Assembly (NCBI GenBank): GCA_023014365.1
Contig: JAEBUN010000007.1
Span: 1,426,001-1,490,000, forward strand
Length of the DNA stretch: 64,000 nt
Direction of reading: 5' to 3'
DNA from: Lepiota brunneoincarnata
Taxonomy: Eukaryota > Basidiomycota > Agaricomycetes > Agaricales > Agaricaceae
The notes beneath the pieces are model-generated. The model did not search any database and had not been told where the DNA came from. It saw only the letters and a program-made list of their open reading frames with translations. Shown piece by piece: positions 23,736 through 34,331 of this stretch; positions within the stretch are counted from its first letter, which is position 1; each line of letters opens with the position of its first letter. Both the position numbers and the translations under genes were made by a program.

Positions 23736-24024
23736 TATTCTGCGTCCACGCGAGCGCGTTAAGACTCCGGATCAATTATGATCGGAATGTATAGCGGATG
23801 GACAGTCCCTTGATCCGTTGTAATTAATCTCAGATAAGCAATAGGCCGAGGTGCCGGGACCCACAAAGCACTCGTTAATTAGGAGTCTTTGATATTTCTA
23901 GGGTTTTGGGCATCGGGTGTCGCCTCCCGAACGTTGAACGTTCCGTTCCGTGGTCCGGTCATCATTATTGGGCTCGCTTTCGACGTAATACTCCTGCGAC
24001 AGCCGCTAGGTACATTCTTTATAT

Positions 24025-24309
24025 TCAAACGCATCCGGGTTCATCAGAAAACTGCTCGTAAGGTCCCTTGATGCGACCGGAGTATACTCGATAGACTATG
24101 TAGAGTCCTGAATCCCTCTGGAAAGCGTTCCGATAGTTTGGTTCACTAAGCTTAGTGATAATGAACTGGTTTGAACACTTCCAAGGCTCGAATATCCTCA
24201 ATTCGGTCGAACTGGCTACTACGGGACATAGTACCAATCCTCTATAGAGTTCTTTAATGATATAGCCAATGATTCTATGTAGAGAATCGTTCCGGAGTAC
24301 GGAATTCAT
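24025..24309 (-). CDS. 94-aa ORF within element 2 LTR (first)
   Basis: An open frame in the sense direction of the LTR, starting MNSVLRNDSLHRIIGYIIKE. It is also open in the 5' LTR (45106-44822) and in the diverged solo LTR (59872-60156). No known domain. It may be chance, but staying open in the old copy is notable. Confidence 0.35.
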   Translation of the reverse strand: MNSVLRNDSLHRIIGYIIKELYRGLVLCPVVASSTELRIFEPWKCSNQFIITKLSEPNYRNAFQRDSGLYIVYRVYSGRIKGPYEQFSDEPGCV

Positions 24310-24334
24310 GTATAGGCGTGAAATCGGCGTATCA

Positions 24335-24343
24335 TCTCCCCCT
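24335..24343 (-). other. polypurine tract of element 2
   Basis: On the minus strand AGGGGGAGA lies immediately before the LTR start TGATACGCC. It primes plus-strand DNA synthesis and fixes the element's direction. Confidence 0.8.
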
Positions 24344-24660
24344 AACCAATTGCTGACTGTCCTCAGTCATTATCTCCTTCAAATTCGCAGTATCTGAGTC
24401 TCTCTGACGCGCTCTATGGTCTAGAACGTTCACCAGCTTCGAGGGTAGCGCACTTTCGCTAAGCTTATTCCAAATGATGTCATGTCACCGAGTTTAAATG
24501 TATAGATCAACTGTTTGTTGCTATAGCTTAAATTTTTATCTCTTTATTGGGTCTTTTAAATGTCCCAAGGTCTCGTTTCCTCTCTTTCGTTCTCCCTCTC
24601 ACTCTTTATCCGTTTTATCCTGCTCGCAGATCACTCCTTAACGCCCACTTCTATCAACAA

Positions 24661-26698
24661 TGGACAGAAACACGCGCAGCAGCAAACGTGCCCGATACGA
24701 AGTAGACACGGACTCCTCCTCTGGTGAGTAGAGTTCGTGTTACAATCATCTTTGTTTTTCCTCACACTGTCCTCAGACTACGCTGGGCCTAGCACTGCCC
24801 CTCCGGCCTCTCAGGACGCACCCTCTTCGTCGATTGCGCAACGTAAGTCTCTTTTCTCTCGCTCTCGTTGTTTTCCTCATGCTTTCTTTGTCCTTAGGTC
24901 TCACTATTCGCCTCCCGGCGCGTCGCAACCTCCTTCCTCAATGGGAACCACCAGCACCACGTGTTAGGAGAGCTAGAGGAGGGCGAGTGGGACGAGGAGC
25001 TTGCGGAAATCGCCAGGGAGGTGTGGATAGGACCCCTCCCCCACCGTACTCGCCGCCCCGCGAACCAACCCCTCGGCCGGCCACTCCCCTGTCCACTCCT
25101 GTGCCGCGACGCGTCATCTCGATCGCGTCACTGTGCAATCCAACTGACGAGAGTTCTGCCGGATTGTCCGCAGAACTTTTGTCAGGTATTCCTGTCGGCG
25201 GGCCCTCTGGTGGATTATCCACAGAGGCTCCGCCCAGTTCAATGTTGCTGCCTCCTCTCGCCGTCTCTCTGCGCACCCTGGACGGTGAAGGCTCGCTGGT
25301 GCTCCCTCCCCTGTGTATTGCGTCAGGTTCAGAGGTGCCGGGCCCTTCAACAAACCGCCCCTCCTCTCCTGTAGCCTCTTCGGCTACTTCTACGCGTAAG
25401 CTTAAGCCTTTTTCTGCTTATTTCTCCGCTCCTGCTAATAGTGTGCCTCATAGCTCGTATCCCTGCCGCTCTCAAAGGCAAGCAACGTGCACAGTCATCT
25501 GCGCCGCCCCCGTCGCCTCTGTTCCTGGCGAGTTCAAATTCGCCATCGCATTCTCCGGTCCCAGAGGTCTCCCAAGAAGACCTCTTCAAAATTTTTAACT
25601 GGTCCTCTACCCTGGTCGAGCGGAACGCATTGGCCTCTCCCAGGTGTCCTACGCCCTCGCTTCCTCACTTGGCTTCTGCTTCAGTCGAGTCTCTCCCAAG
25701 TCCCGCGGAGGCTTCGCCTTCTCCAGATTTGGAGCTCCTCTTGGAGCCTTCGCCTGTTCCCCAGGAGCCGGCGTTCGTTTTTCAAGACTCATTCTTAGCT
25801 TCTCCAACCCCCGTCCCCTCTCGTTTGCCGAGCCCGGTGGTCCCAGACACATCCCAGTCCTTGCCTCCCCAAGCCGGACCTTCAGGGTCGCGTCGCGCAC
25901 GCGTAACCCTACCGAAGAAAAGCTCTAACACGCGCCCAAAGAAATATACTCCCCGGGCGCGCATCCGACGTTCTGAAGCCGAAATAATCCGGGATCATGG
26001 ATACCGGCACCCAGTCCCGCTCTTTTGTGAGGACTTTTCTAGGCTGCTGGCAGCTAGCCAGCTTTCGGTACGTTCTCCAAGTTTTTCTCGTGTTTCCTTA
26101 TTAACTGTTTTGCCCCTTCCCTAGTACGTGCCGCCTCGGTCTCGGTGCACTACTTGCGCCGCTCGTAAATTGGAGTGCGAGCCTCTGGGCAAGGGTAAGA
26201 AGTGTCGCAGCTGCGACCTGTACAACTACCCCTGTACCTTCGCAGACCATCCGCGAGTCTCGGCTGGCGTTGCGAACGCCCTGGTCACGTCCTCACTGAC
26301 CAGTGAATACCGTAAGTTTCTCTGTTCACTGTTTTTCCCATTTATTTACTTTTTATTTCCCAGATCTTGCTGCCTTCGCACGGGTTGCGTCCTCCAGCTT
26401 GGTCAGTCTGGAGGCCAATCGTGTTGCCTACGAGGCATCGGCCTTCCACCACCGCCGTGTAATCTACCAGTTCGTCCAGGAGATGCAAGCTACCAGGACG
26501 GCCTTGGACGGTAACGACGTGGCGTTCGTGGAGATGGGTATGGCCGAGTCCCTCGAAGACGTCCAGGCGTTCTTCGAGTTTGCTGACAACTTTCCGGGGG
26601 TCCCGACATACGAAGAATTTGAGGAGCTCAAATTGCTCCTCTTCCTCGCTTTCCCGATGACTCAGGATCCGGAGTCTGTCTTGGAGGACTTGAACTAG
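24661..26698 (+). CDS. gene A of element 2: spliced protein with Zn2Cys6-type cluster
   Basis: This plus-strand gene is antisense to gag-pol. ATG 24661 follows a CT-rich tract. Introns read as 24724-24776, 24843-24897, 25396 to 25441 (or 25453), 26068-26124 and 26312-26363, all GT-AG; the third has the donor GTAAGCTTAAG. The N-terminal ~400 residues are Ser/Pro-rich and disordered, ending in a basic patch (TRPKKYTPRARIRR). The cluster CTTCAARKLEC ... CRSCDLYNYPC at 26146-26235 has spacing C-x2-C-x6-C-x8-C-x2-C-x6-C, which fits fungal Zn(II)2Cys6 domains. A mostly helical acidic region follows and ends VLEDLN-stop. Such domains usually contact DNA. Here it could regulate the element or the host, or act as a chaperone; that part is inference. 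Confidence 0.7.
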
Positions 26699-26809
26699 TG
26701 CCTGCTTCCCTTTCCTCTCTTGAATGTAATATATCCTCTTGTCCTGTATATAGTTACATTTCGCTTAACAATTCTTGTCTCTTGGTATCTTTCTGAGTTA
26801 AGCTTAAGG

Positions 26810-27196
26810 TGTTATCAGAAACCACATCAGAAGGACAGTTAATTTTAGCTCATATTCCCATGTCACTATGAAACTATCAGTAGTGTACATCAGAAGGACT
26901 ATTCTTAGTATATGCCTCATGTTTTCTTATCTCTGACTCATAGTTACCCCGGTCTGGACTATTATAGTAGGAGCATAGCCACACTTAGAAGTATATAAGG
27001 ATACAGTACAATACCTTGTATCCTTATCTTAGTGTTATACAGTTCTTGCCTCCTATACCTCTTTGCCCTTAAAACCGGCTGGACTATAGTGCTCCGTCGT
27101 CTCTAAGTCACGCCTAGTAGGACAAGACCAAGTCTGTATAGACATCTTGCCTCGAACGCCGTGCTACTCAAGAGCGAACCCCTAACCCGGGTAACA
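26810..27196 (+). repeat. 5' LTR of element 3 (387 bp)
   Basis: TGTTATCAGAAACC to CCGGGTAACA. A TATATAAGG box lies about 26995. Solo relatives are at 45519-45904 and 61321-61730. Confidence 0.92.
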
Positions 27197-27567
27197 AAAC
27201 ACTAAGATACTCTGCTGCTTATCTCTTGCTCGCCCTCTACTCTGCTCTGCTTTACCGACGTACTGAACGCGTCGAGGTACCCTGGTCGTTCAAAACGACG
27301 TGCGAAAGAAAACCGCCTCTCTGTGTAGCCATCGCTACGTCCCTCAACCTCTCCCCGCCAGAAGACCTGGCTTACCTACTCATTTTCGTTTTCACCTCTA
27401 CCGCCACCCTCATCGCCTATCGAATCATCACCCTAGAACTCGAACGCATCACGTGCCCCTGTCACTGCTGTGTCGTCAGATCGTGGAATCTATACTCAGG
27501 GATATCCATAATCGCCACCCAATTCTTCATACTTCTAGCGATAATCGATCGCTAGACAAATATCACC

Positions 27568-29367
27568 ATGCCTCCAAAGAAATTCTCGGCCCGAGAATCC
27601 CCATCACCCCCACCTCCCAAATCGAGAGCTAGAATCTCAGGATCAGGAACCAAAAACCCAGATCCCAGAAGAAACCCTATTCCCACGCAGACACCATCCC
27701 CATTCTATCCCCCATCTCCATTCGACTCACCCACTCCAAGCACATCAACACGTACAAGAACCAGTTTTGCTGACGAACTAGCAGAACGACAAAGACTACA
27801 ACACGAAAAAGAACTACAAGAACATTACGAACGAGAAGAAGAAAAACGCAAACAAGCCGAAGAATACCGTGCCAAAGTAGACCCATTAAACGACTACGAA
27901 CTCCAAAGACTCAAAAACGCCCTCAAACAACCCAGAGGACTTTCCGCATCAGAAGAAAACTTACTCGCACGCCACGAATACGCCGTAAATCAAGGAAAAC
28001 CCCAAGAAGACAACGACTCCGACGTCTATATAACAGACGACAATAAATCAGACCCCGATCCACAACCACCCGCATTACCCGCACCAACCATACCCTTAAC
28101 CCTACCGGCTCCACCTTTCCGACCAACACATCCTCCATCACCACCACCGCCGCCGCCACCCAGACAACTACAAATAATGGCCGCCGCAGCCACCCCAAAG
28201 GAGTTAGGACTCCTCAAACCCATCGCCTTCGATGGAACTAGAAGATTATTCGAAGATTGGATCTTCCAATGTGAAGTTTATGTGCTCGCCAATGCGACCA
28301 CTTACAACACCGACCTCGCTAGGACCTTATTCGTCCTTTCGACAATGCAATCAGGAGATGCCCGAGCCTGGGCTAGACAATACCTCCACGAGAGAAATGC
28401 CCAAACTCCACAAGGACAACCCATAGTCATGGAATCATGGGACAACTTCACCGCTCGACTGAGAGCCGACTTCACCCCAGCAGACGAGCATGCATATGCG
28501 CACACCAGGCTTCAAACCCTGCACCAAGCAGGCAAACCAATGACCGAGTTTAACGCTCAGTTCAAAGAACTCGTCCGACAATCCGGATTAAACGAAGATC
28601 GCACTCTGATCGATCTATACCGCAAGGCAATCGATCGCCGCATTGCCATGAAAATCGATGAATCAGAAAACCCTCCGACAACGATCACCGCTTGGTACAC
28701 CCGAGCAAACAAACTCGACGACAATTTCCGCTGAATTAACGCCCTGTACGGCACCCCCAGAAACACGTTTCCCCAAAGAAACCAATACCAACCCAATCGA
28801 GGACCAAGTCGCCCGAACAATAACGTGCCCTACGCACAATTCTACCAAAGGAGCAACGCTCCACGATTCACCCCACGCGACCCACATGCCATGGAAGTAG
28901 ACCATGTCACTATAGAAGAAGGGTTCGAAGACCCTTATCCCGAAATCCCACAACCGGAATACACCGAAGAAAACTCCGCACAGGAACCATTGGAGTTAGA
29001 TGCCGTTGTCACCGGACAACAAATGAAATCATACCAAAACCAGGAATGCTTCCGATGTGGAGCCAAAGATCATTGGGTCAGTAAATGCCCCCAACCACCG
29101 CCAGCTAGACGCTTCCCAGGAATGCGCACTAATCCCCCTCGCCCTGCAAGAAACCCCAACCGTCCCTTCCCTGGACAACAAAACACTCGTCCCGGATTCC
29201 CAAACCGGAACGCCCAACAATCACCGCAACGCAAGTACTCCCTTGCCGTCGCAGAAGTTGCATCTCAGATGCGCCAAATGGTCGATGACCTCGATCCAGA
29301 ACTCCAACAAGAACTCCACTCCGCGCTAGCCGAGGACCCGGAGATGCGTCCATTCCAGGATTTTTAA
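27568..29367 (+). pseudogene. gag of element 3, one in-frame TGA
   Basis: One frame from ATG 27568 to TAA 29367 is broken only by TGA at 28732-28734. It has a Pro-rich and charged N-terminus with a helical stretch (RLQHEKELQEHYEREEEK), a gag core (KPIAFDGTRRLFEDWIFQCE) and a zinc knuckle CFRCGAKDHWVSKC (29049-29090). CGA to TGA is a simple CpG change, but the LTRs are identical, so a programmed stop cannot be excluded. It ends GAT TTT TAA. Confidence 0.85.
29358..29364 (+). promoter_or_regulatory. probable -1 frameshift site, gag to pol, element 3
   Basis: Gag codons CAG GAT TTT TAA give G GAT TTT, close to the G GAU UUA type known from MMTV pro-pol. The pol frame is -1 and open from here. 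Confidence 0.6.
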
Positions 29368-32300
29368 AAAGGAACGCTGTCGACAGATGTGCCCCTGCAC
29401 GTTCCAGAACTCAGAAGGACATTTCGTACTCTCACTCCCAGAAGGACATTTTCTCGATAAACTCTGTACAATTACGACTATCCCCGAATAAACGATCCCT
29501 TTTTCTACCCATCGAGATTTGGAGTGAACGGACATCAAAACCCGTGGCCATCACCGCCCTGATAGACTCAGGAGCCCAAGGGAACTTTATCTCCCACAAA
29601 GTCGTTGAACGACATGGTTATCAAACCAAACGGCTGGACCAACCAATTCCACTCAGTAACGTTGATGGAACTGACAATCAACATGGCAAGATCCATGAAT
29701 ACATCAAAATCAGAACCATCATTGATGGAAGAGATTGCACGCTAGAAGCGTACGTCACAAACACTGGTGAGAAAGACCTCATCATCGGATTTCCCTGGTT
29801 GGAACAATACAATCCCGACATCAACTGGAAGACCAAGACATTCTCTTGGAAACCACAAATCGACCACCAGGATTTCTCGAAACTCCTCAGAACCCTACGA
29901 CGACCTGTCGAACTTAACTCCATCGCCATGGACATAATGGCTGGAAAAACCTCTCAACCCGAGGAAAACCCCGAGGAATACGTCAACCTGTCAAATGTTG
30001 ACCTCGACACCTTCTCTCTAGAAAGAGAAATGAACCCCATGCTTCTAACCCCATTAGAAGTAAACGCTAAAGCGACACACGCCACAACGCTCCACAATGA
30101 GCAGCATAATCCGACAAGATCGGCAAACCAAAAAGGAAAACAACCGGAATCAAACAAGGAAACACCCGAAATCCCTCGGAGATTCGCCCGATGGGCTAAA
30201 ATATTCAACAAGAAAGCCTCCGAACGATTCCCACCATCAAGAACGTTTGATCACAAAATCGAACTAAAACCGACATTCGAAGCGAAATCAATGAAACCTT
30301 ATCAAGTGGCACCTGCCGAAGAAAAAGCGTTGAAGGAATTCATAGACGAAAACCTCCGAAAAGGCTACATCCGCCCCTCAAAATCCCCTATGGCATCACC
30401 CTTCTTCTTCGTTGCCAAGAAAGGAGGAGACCTCCGACCCTGCCAAGACTATCGTTATCTAAACGACCACACTGTCAAAAATGCCTACCCAATTCCCATG
30501 ATTTCCTCTATCATGGACAAACTCAAAGGAGCTAAGTATTTCACCAAGCTCGACGTCCGCCTGGGATACAATAACGTCAGAATCAAAGATGGCGACCAAT
30601 GGAAAGCAGCGTTCAAGACTCCCATGGGTCTTTTCGAACCAACTGTCATGTTTTTCGGACTTTGCAACAGTCCCGCGACGTTCCAACATATGATGGACAC
30701 ATTATTCTCCGAAATAATGGAGAAAGGAGGAATCATCATCTACATGGATGATATTCTAATCTATGGTAAAACCAAGGAAGAAACCGACCGACTTACAGAG
30801 AAAGTACTGCAAATCCTGCAGGAAAACGACCTCTACCTTAAAACGGAGAAATGTGAGTTCAACAAACAACGACTCGAATACCTCGGCATGATCATCACGC
30901 CAGACGAGATCAAAATGGATCCAGGAAAGCTCAAAGGAATAGAAGACTGGCCAATACCAAAAACTGTCCGACATGTTCGGAAATTCATCGGATTTTGTAA
31001 CTTCTACCAGAAGTTCATCCGCAACTACTCCCACCACACCAAACCCCTGAACCAACTCCTTTCCAAATCAAACAAATTCGAATGGAAAGAAGAACAACAG
31101 AAAGCGTTCGAAACACTCAAGAACGAATTCTTAAAGGAACCGGTACTCCTCATGCCCGACTCCACAAAACCCTTCGAAATAGAAGCCGATGCTTCTAAAT
31201 TCGCATCAGGAGCTGTCCTATATCAATACGACATCAACGGAATACGGAAACCCGTATCATTCTATTCAAAGACGTTCGGACCAGCGGAACGCAATTACGA
31301 CATCTACGACAGGGAACTCCTCGCTATTATCCGAGCCCTCGAAGAGTGGCGCCACTACCTCCTTGGCAGCCCCCATACGGTCCGTATCAGAACGGATCAC
31401 CAAAACCTAACCTACTGGCGTAAACCCCAGAAAATCAACCGCCGACAAGCACGATGGGTACAGACCCTCGCGGATTACAACTTCAAACTAGAACACGTTC
31501 CAGGATCAAAGATCCCCGCACCAGACGCACTGTCAAGACGTCCAGACCACATCCCTGATGAGGATAACGATAACGAAGATGTCACCATACTTCCAAAGAA
31601 CCTCTTTGTCGCCACCGCCGACATAGAAGATCAAAACCTGATCACAATATTCCCAGAACATCTCTTTATCGCCACCGTCGATATGGAACTCCAAGAAAGA
31701 ATCACAGAATCACCAAAATACGACGCTAGAACCACCGAAGCGTTCAAACTCCTAAAAGAAGCCCACCCCAACGCCGCCGATAAAGACTTCGGAACAGTCC
31801 CAATCTCAAACGGTTCACTCCTCACGTTCCAGGAGCGTGTCATTATACCAGAAGACCTTCAACTCAGACGCGATGTCATCGCAAGGTACCATGACCACCC
31901 CACACGTGGCCATCCTGGAGAACAGGAAACCTACCGCCTCGCCAAGAAAGAAGTGTATTGGCCAGGAATGTCAACGTTCATAAAGAACTATGTCAAAGGC
32001 TGTCCAGAGTGTCAGCAACATAAAATTATACGCAGACCGGATCGCACACCAACTCAACCAATCCCTCCACCAACATCTAAACGCCCGTTTGCTCAGATCT
32101 CATGGGATCTTATCACCGGTCTACCGCCTAGCGCCGGTCATAATGCGATATTGTCCGTGGTGGACCACGGCCTTACGAAGGGGGTAATTTTCATCCCAAC
32201 CTCAGACCGATCAAACGCCGATGACATCGGACGACTATTAATAGAAAAGGTCTTTACCAGATTCGGACTACCCAACAAAATCATATCAGATCGAGACCCC

Positions 32301-33203
32301 AGATTCGCCGCCAACTCCCTCCGACAACTAGCCAAACGCCTTAATATCCAACAGGCATTTTCAACCGCATACCATCCCCAGACAGATGGTTCCACAGAAC
32401 GATACAATCAAGAAATCGAGACCTATCTCGCCATATATTGCACCAGGAATCCCCTTGACTGGTCAGAAACCCTCCCTATTGCCGAATTCGCACACAACTC
32501 CAAAATACATGCCTCGAGGCAAAAATCCCCATTTGAACTAATCATGGGATACAACCCCCCACCGATACCCACGGTAATGGAAACATCGAACTTTCCATCA
32601 GTAGACGAACGCATCAGACTCCTTGATGATGCCAGAAAAGAAGCACACGCGGCACATCAACTCTCCGCCGACATTATGAAACAAAGAACCAGAAGAACTG
32701 TCAAACCCCTTGAAACACGTCAAAAAGTATGGCTAGAAGCCAAGAACCTCAAACTCCCCTTCATCTCCAACAAAATATCCCCAAAACGACTAGGACCCTT
32801 CCTTATCACAGAAGTCCTATCACCACTCACCTACAAACTAAAACTTCCGATCAAATGGAAGATACATCCAATATTCCACAGAAATCTTCTAACCCCATAT
32901 ACCGAAACAGAAGCATACGGATCTCATCCGACCCCACCACCACCAGACATCATCAATGAAGAAGAAGAATACGAAATAGAAGCCATTCTAAACCACCGAC
33001 AACATCGTGGAAAACTCCAATACTACGTCAAATGGAAAGGATACTCCCACACAGAGAACGAATGGATCACCGACGAAACACTTCATGAAAACGCCAAAGA
33101 ATACTTGACCGAGTATAAAGAAGCTCATGGAATTCCCCAGAAAGAACAGGAACCCACCAGAACCAGCCAAAGACAACTTCGCTCCCACAACAAACATACT
33201 TAA
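29364..33203 (+). CDS. pol of element 3: protease, RT, RNase H, integrase, chromodomain; intact
   Basis: The frame is continuous from the slippery site. Domains in order are protease ALIDSGAQGNFIS (29559); RT with [19 protein letters not shown] and YMDDILIYG (30740); RNase H EADASKFASGAVL and TDHQNLTYW; integrase with HDHPTRGHPG and CPECQQHK, and a DDE core around SWDLITGLPPS, ISDRDPRF and GSTERYNQEIE; and a chromodomain EEYEIEAILNHR ... YYVKWKGYSHTENEW near 32970-33060. All catalytic motifs look complete. This is the best-preserved pol in the window, and with the identical LTRs it suggests very recent activity. Confidence 0.95.
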   Translation, partial: LKRNAVDRCAPARSRTQKDISYSHSQKDIFSINSVQLRLSPNKRSLFLPIEIWSERTSKPVAITALIDSGAQGNFISHKVVERHGYQTKRLDQPIPLSNVDGTDNQHGKIHEYIKIRTIIDGRDCTLEAYVTNTGEKDLIIGFPWLEQYNPDINWKTKTFSWKPQIDHQDFSKLLRTLRRPVELNSIAMDIMAGKTSQPEENPEEYVNLSNVDLDTFSLEREMNPMLLTPLEVNAKATHATTLHNEQHNPTRSANQKGKQPESNKETPEIPRRFARWAKIFNKKASERFPPSRTFDHKIELKPTFEAKSMKPYQVAPAEEKALKEFIDENLRKGYIRPSKSPMASPFFFVAKKGGDLRPCQDYRYLNDHTVKNAYPIPMISSIMDKLKGAKYFTKLDVRLGYNNVRIKDGDQWKAAFKTPMGLFEPTVMFFGLCNSPATFQHMMDTLFSEIMEKGGIIIYMDDILIYGKTKEETDRLTEKVLQILQENDLYLKTEKCEFNKQRLEYLGMIITPDEIKMDPGKLKGIEDWPIPKTVRHVRKFIGFCNFYQKFIRNYSHHTKPLNQLLSKSNKFEWKEEQQKAFETLKNEFLKEPVLLMPDSTKPFEIEADASKFASGAVLYQYDINGIRKPVSFYSKTFGPAERNYDIYDRELLAIIRALEEWRHYLLGSPHTVRIRTDHQNLTYWRKPQKINRRQARWVQTLADYNFKLEHVPGSKIPAPDALSRRPDHIPDEDNDNEDVTILPKNLFVATADIEDQNLITIFPEHLFIATVDMELQERITESPKYDARTTEAFKLLKEAHPNAADKDFGTVPISNGSLLTFQERVIIPEDLQLRRDVIARYHDHPTRGHPGEQETYRLAKKEVYWPGMSTFIKNYVKGCPECQQHKIIRRPDRTPTQPIPPPTSKRPFAQISWDLITGLPPSAGHNAILSVVDHGLTKGVIFIPTSDRSNADDIGRLLIEKVFTRFGLPNKIISDRDPRFAANSLRQLAKRLNIQQAFSTAYHPQTDGSTERYNQEIETYLAIYCTRNPLDWSETLPIAEFAHNSKIHASRQKSPFELIMGYNPPPIPTVMETSNFPSVDERIRLLDDARKEAHAAHQLSADIMKQRTRRTVKPLETRQKVWLEAKNLKLPFISNKISPKRLGPFLITEVLSPLTYKLKLPIKWKIHPIFHRNLLTPYTETEAYGSHPTPPPPDIINEEEEYEIEAILNHRQHRGKLQYYVKWKGYSHTENEWITDETLHENAKEYLTEYKEAHGIPQKEQEPTRTSQRQLRSHNKHT

Positions 33204-33206
33204 AAG

Positions 33207-34331
33207 ATGCCCATGAACCTCGACCTCACTCGCCCCCAAACTACCCCCCCTTTTTCAACAACACCTTCGCCAACCTCCTCATCATCCTCCGTCGTTATCA
33301 TAAACAATGCAAGCGTCGAACATACAACACTTCAAACAACTCCCGTTCCGGCCCCGTCTCCCTACACCCCCTCTCACACCTTCGCCGCAACATACGCCTC
33401 CCCCAGGGACGAGACCCCCGACCCCAATGACACCCCAGAACCAACAGCCGCCCCAGCTGCCTCCCTTAGATACCATACAGCTGGAGTACGATCATATGGA
33501 CCAGATCACCCTTCTGACGGAGATCTGCGCGAGGCTGCCACCGACGGAGCCTTTACGATTAAATTGGAACACACTCCAATTTCAGAATACGACCGACAAC
33601 TCTGGTACGACTATACCCACCACGTACGACAGACTAAGGCTCTCGCTACTGCGTACAATATGCAACGTGCCTGGGCAGAATCACTCGAGCGACTTCTCCG
33701 CTCAAGATCGGGCCTCATGTCCGAGGTGTCGAAGAACCTACCCAAACGAAATGAGGTACATACCTCGCAGCCCCCCACCACAACCATCCCCACCACTACC
33801 ACGACGACCACTGCCGCTATCATCACCACCGCCCCCAGCAAGGGAAGAAAGCCCACCAGTATCAGAAATCCCTTCAGACTTCTCACCCCCACCAAAGACA
33901 CCACCCACACCGTCACCAGTAACAACGTCCCGATTCGCAACTCCCCCAATCCCGTTCACCAGCGAACCAACCCCCGAACCACCGACAGATCAGTCTGCAT
34001 CCAATGCAGACACACAGGACACTGGGCCATGGATTGCCCCCAATTTGCCTGTCTCGGATGTAAACAATACACCCCAGGACACTACTCATATGATTGCATC
34101 AAATACAGATGCCCCCATTGCGCCGTCTTCCAACCGCGCCATAAACGGACCGAATGCCCAAGTCGAAAGACTCGACACGCCCCCTACTCCAGAAATCCTA
34201 CAACCCGTCCCTCGACCACTCCCACAACTCACCATCGATACATCGACCTCACCCACGACGATTATTACGAGGAATGCTACGATGACGTGGCCGAATCAAA
34301 CATCACAGGAGAACCATGTGGTTCCTTCTGA
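33207..34331 (+). CDS. element 3 ORF downstream of pol: zinc-knuckle protein, 374 aa
   Basis: It begins 4 bases after the pol stop. The N-terminal ~190 residues are Thr/Pro/Ser-rich with a helical region (YDRQLWYDYTHHVRQTKALA). Three cysteine clusters follow near 33997-34160: CIQCRHTGHWAMDC (C-x2-C-x4-H-x4-C), CLGCKQYTPGHYSYDC and CPHCAVFQPRHKRTEC. Such knuckles bind single-stranded nucleic acid. It ends SNITGEPCGSF-stop. The same ending, SNITGEPVGLY-stop, is readable in element 4. Function unknown; it occupies the position of env in retroviruses but has no signal peptide or membrane segment. Confidence 0.7.
   Translation: MPMNLDLTRPQTTPPFSTTPSPTSSSSSVVIINNASVEHTTLQTTPVPAPSPYTPSHTFAATYASPRDETPDPNDTPEPTAAPAASLRYHTAGVRSYGPDHPSDGDLREAATDGAFTIKLEHTPISEYDRQLWYDYTHHVRQTKALATAYNMQRAWAESLERLLRSRSGLMSEVSKNLPKRNEVHTSQPPTTTIPTTTTTTTAAIITTAPSKGRKPTSIRNPFRLLTPTKDTTHTVTSNNVPIRNSPNPVHQRTNPRTTDRSVCIQCRHTGHWAMDCPQFACLGCKQYTPGHYSYDCIKYRCPHCAVFQPRHKRTECPSRKTRHAPYSRNPTTRPSTTPTTHHRYIDLTHDDYYEECYDDVAESNITGEPCGSF

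Larger units (their letters stand above)
23050..24334 (-). repeat. 3' LTR of element 2 (1,285 bp)
   Basis: Nearly identical to 43847-45131; differences are seen around 23494-23506 and 23571. It carries four TAAGCTTA palindromes (23104, 23124, 23603, 24147). It also lies directly upstream of plus-strand gene A and so may act as its promoter. Confidence 0.93.

Noticed and set aside
27677..28223. Hydrophobic Val/Leu/Gly-rich minus-strand ORFs in element 3 as membrane proteins.
   Set aside because: They are reverse-strand shadows of the Pro/Lys/Glu-rich gag frame.
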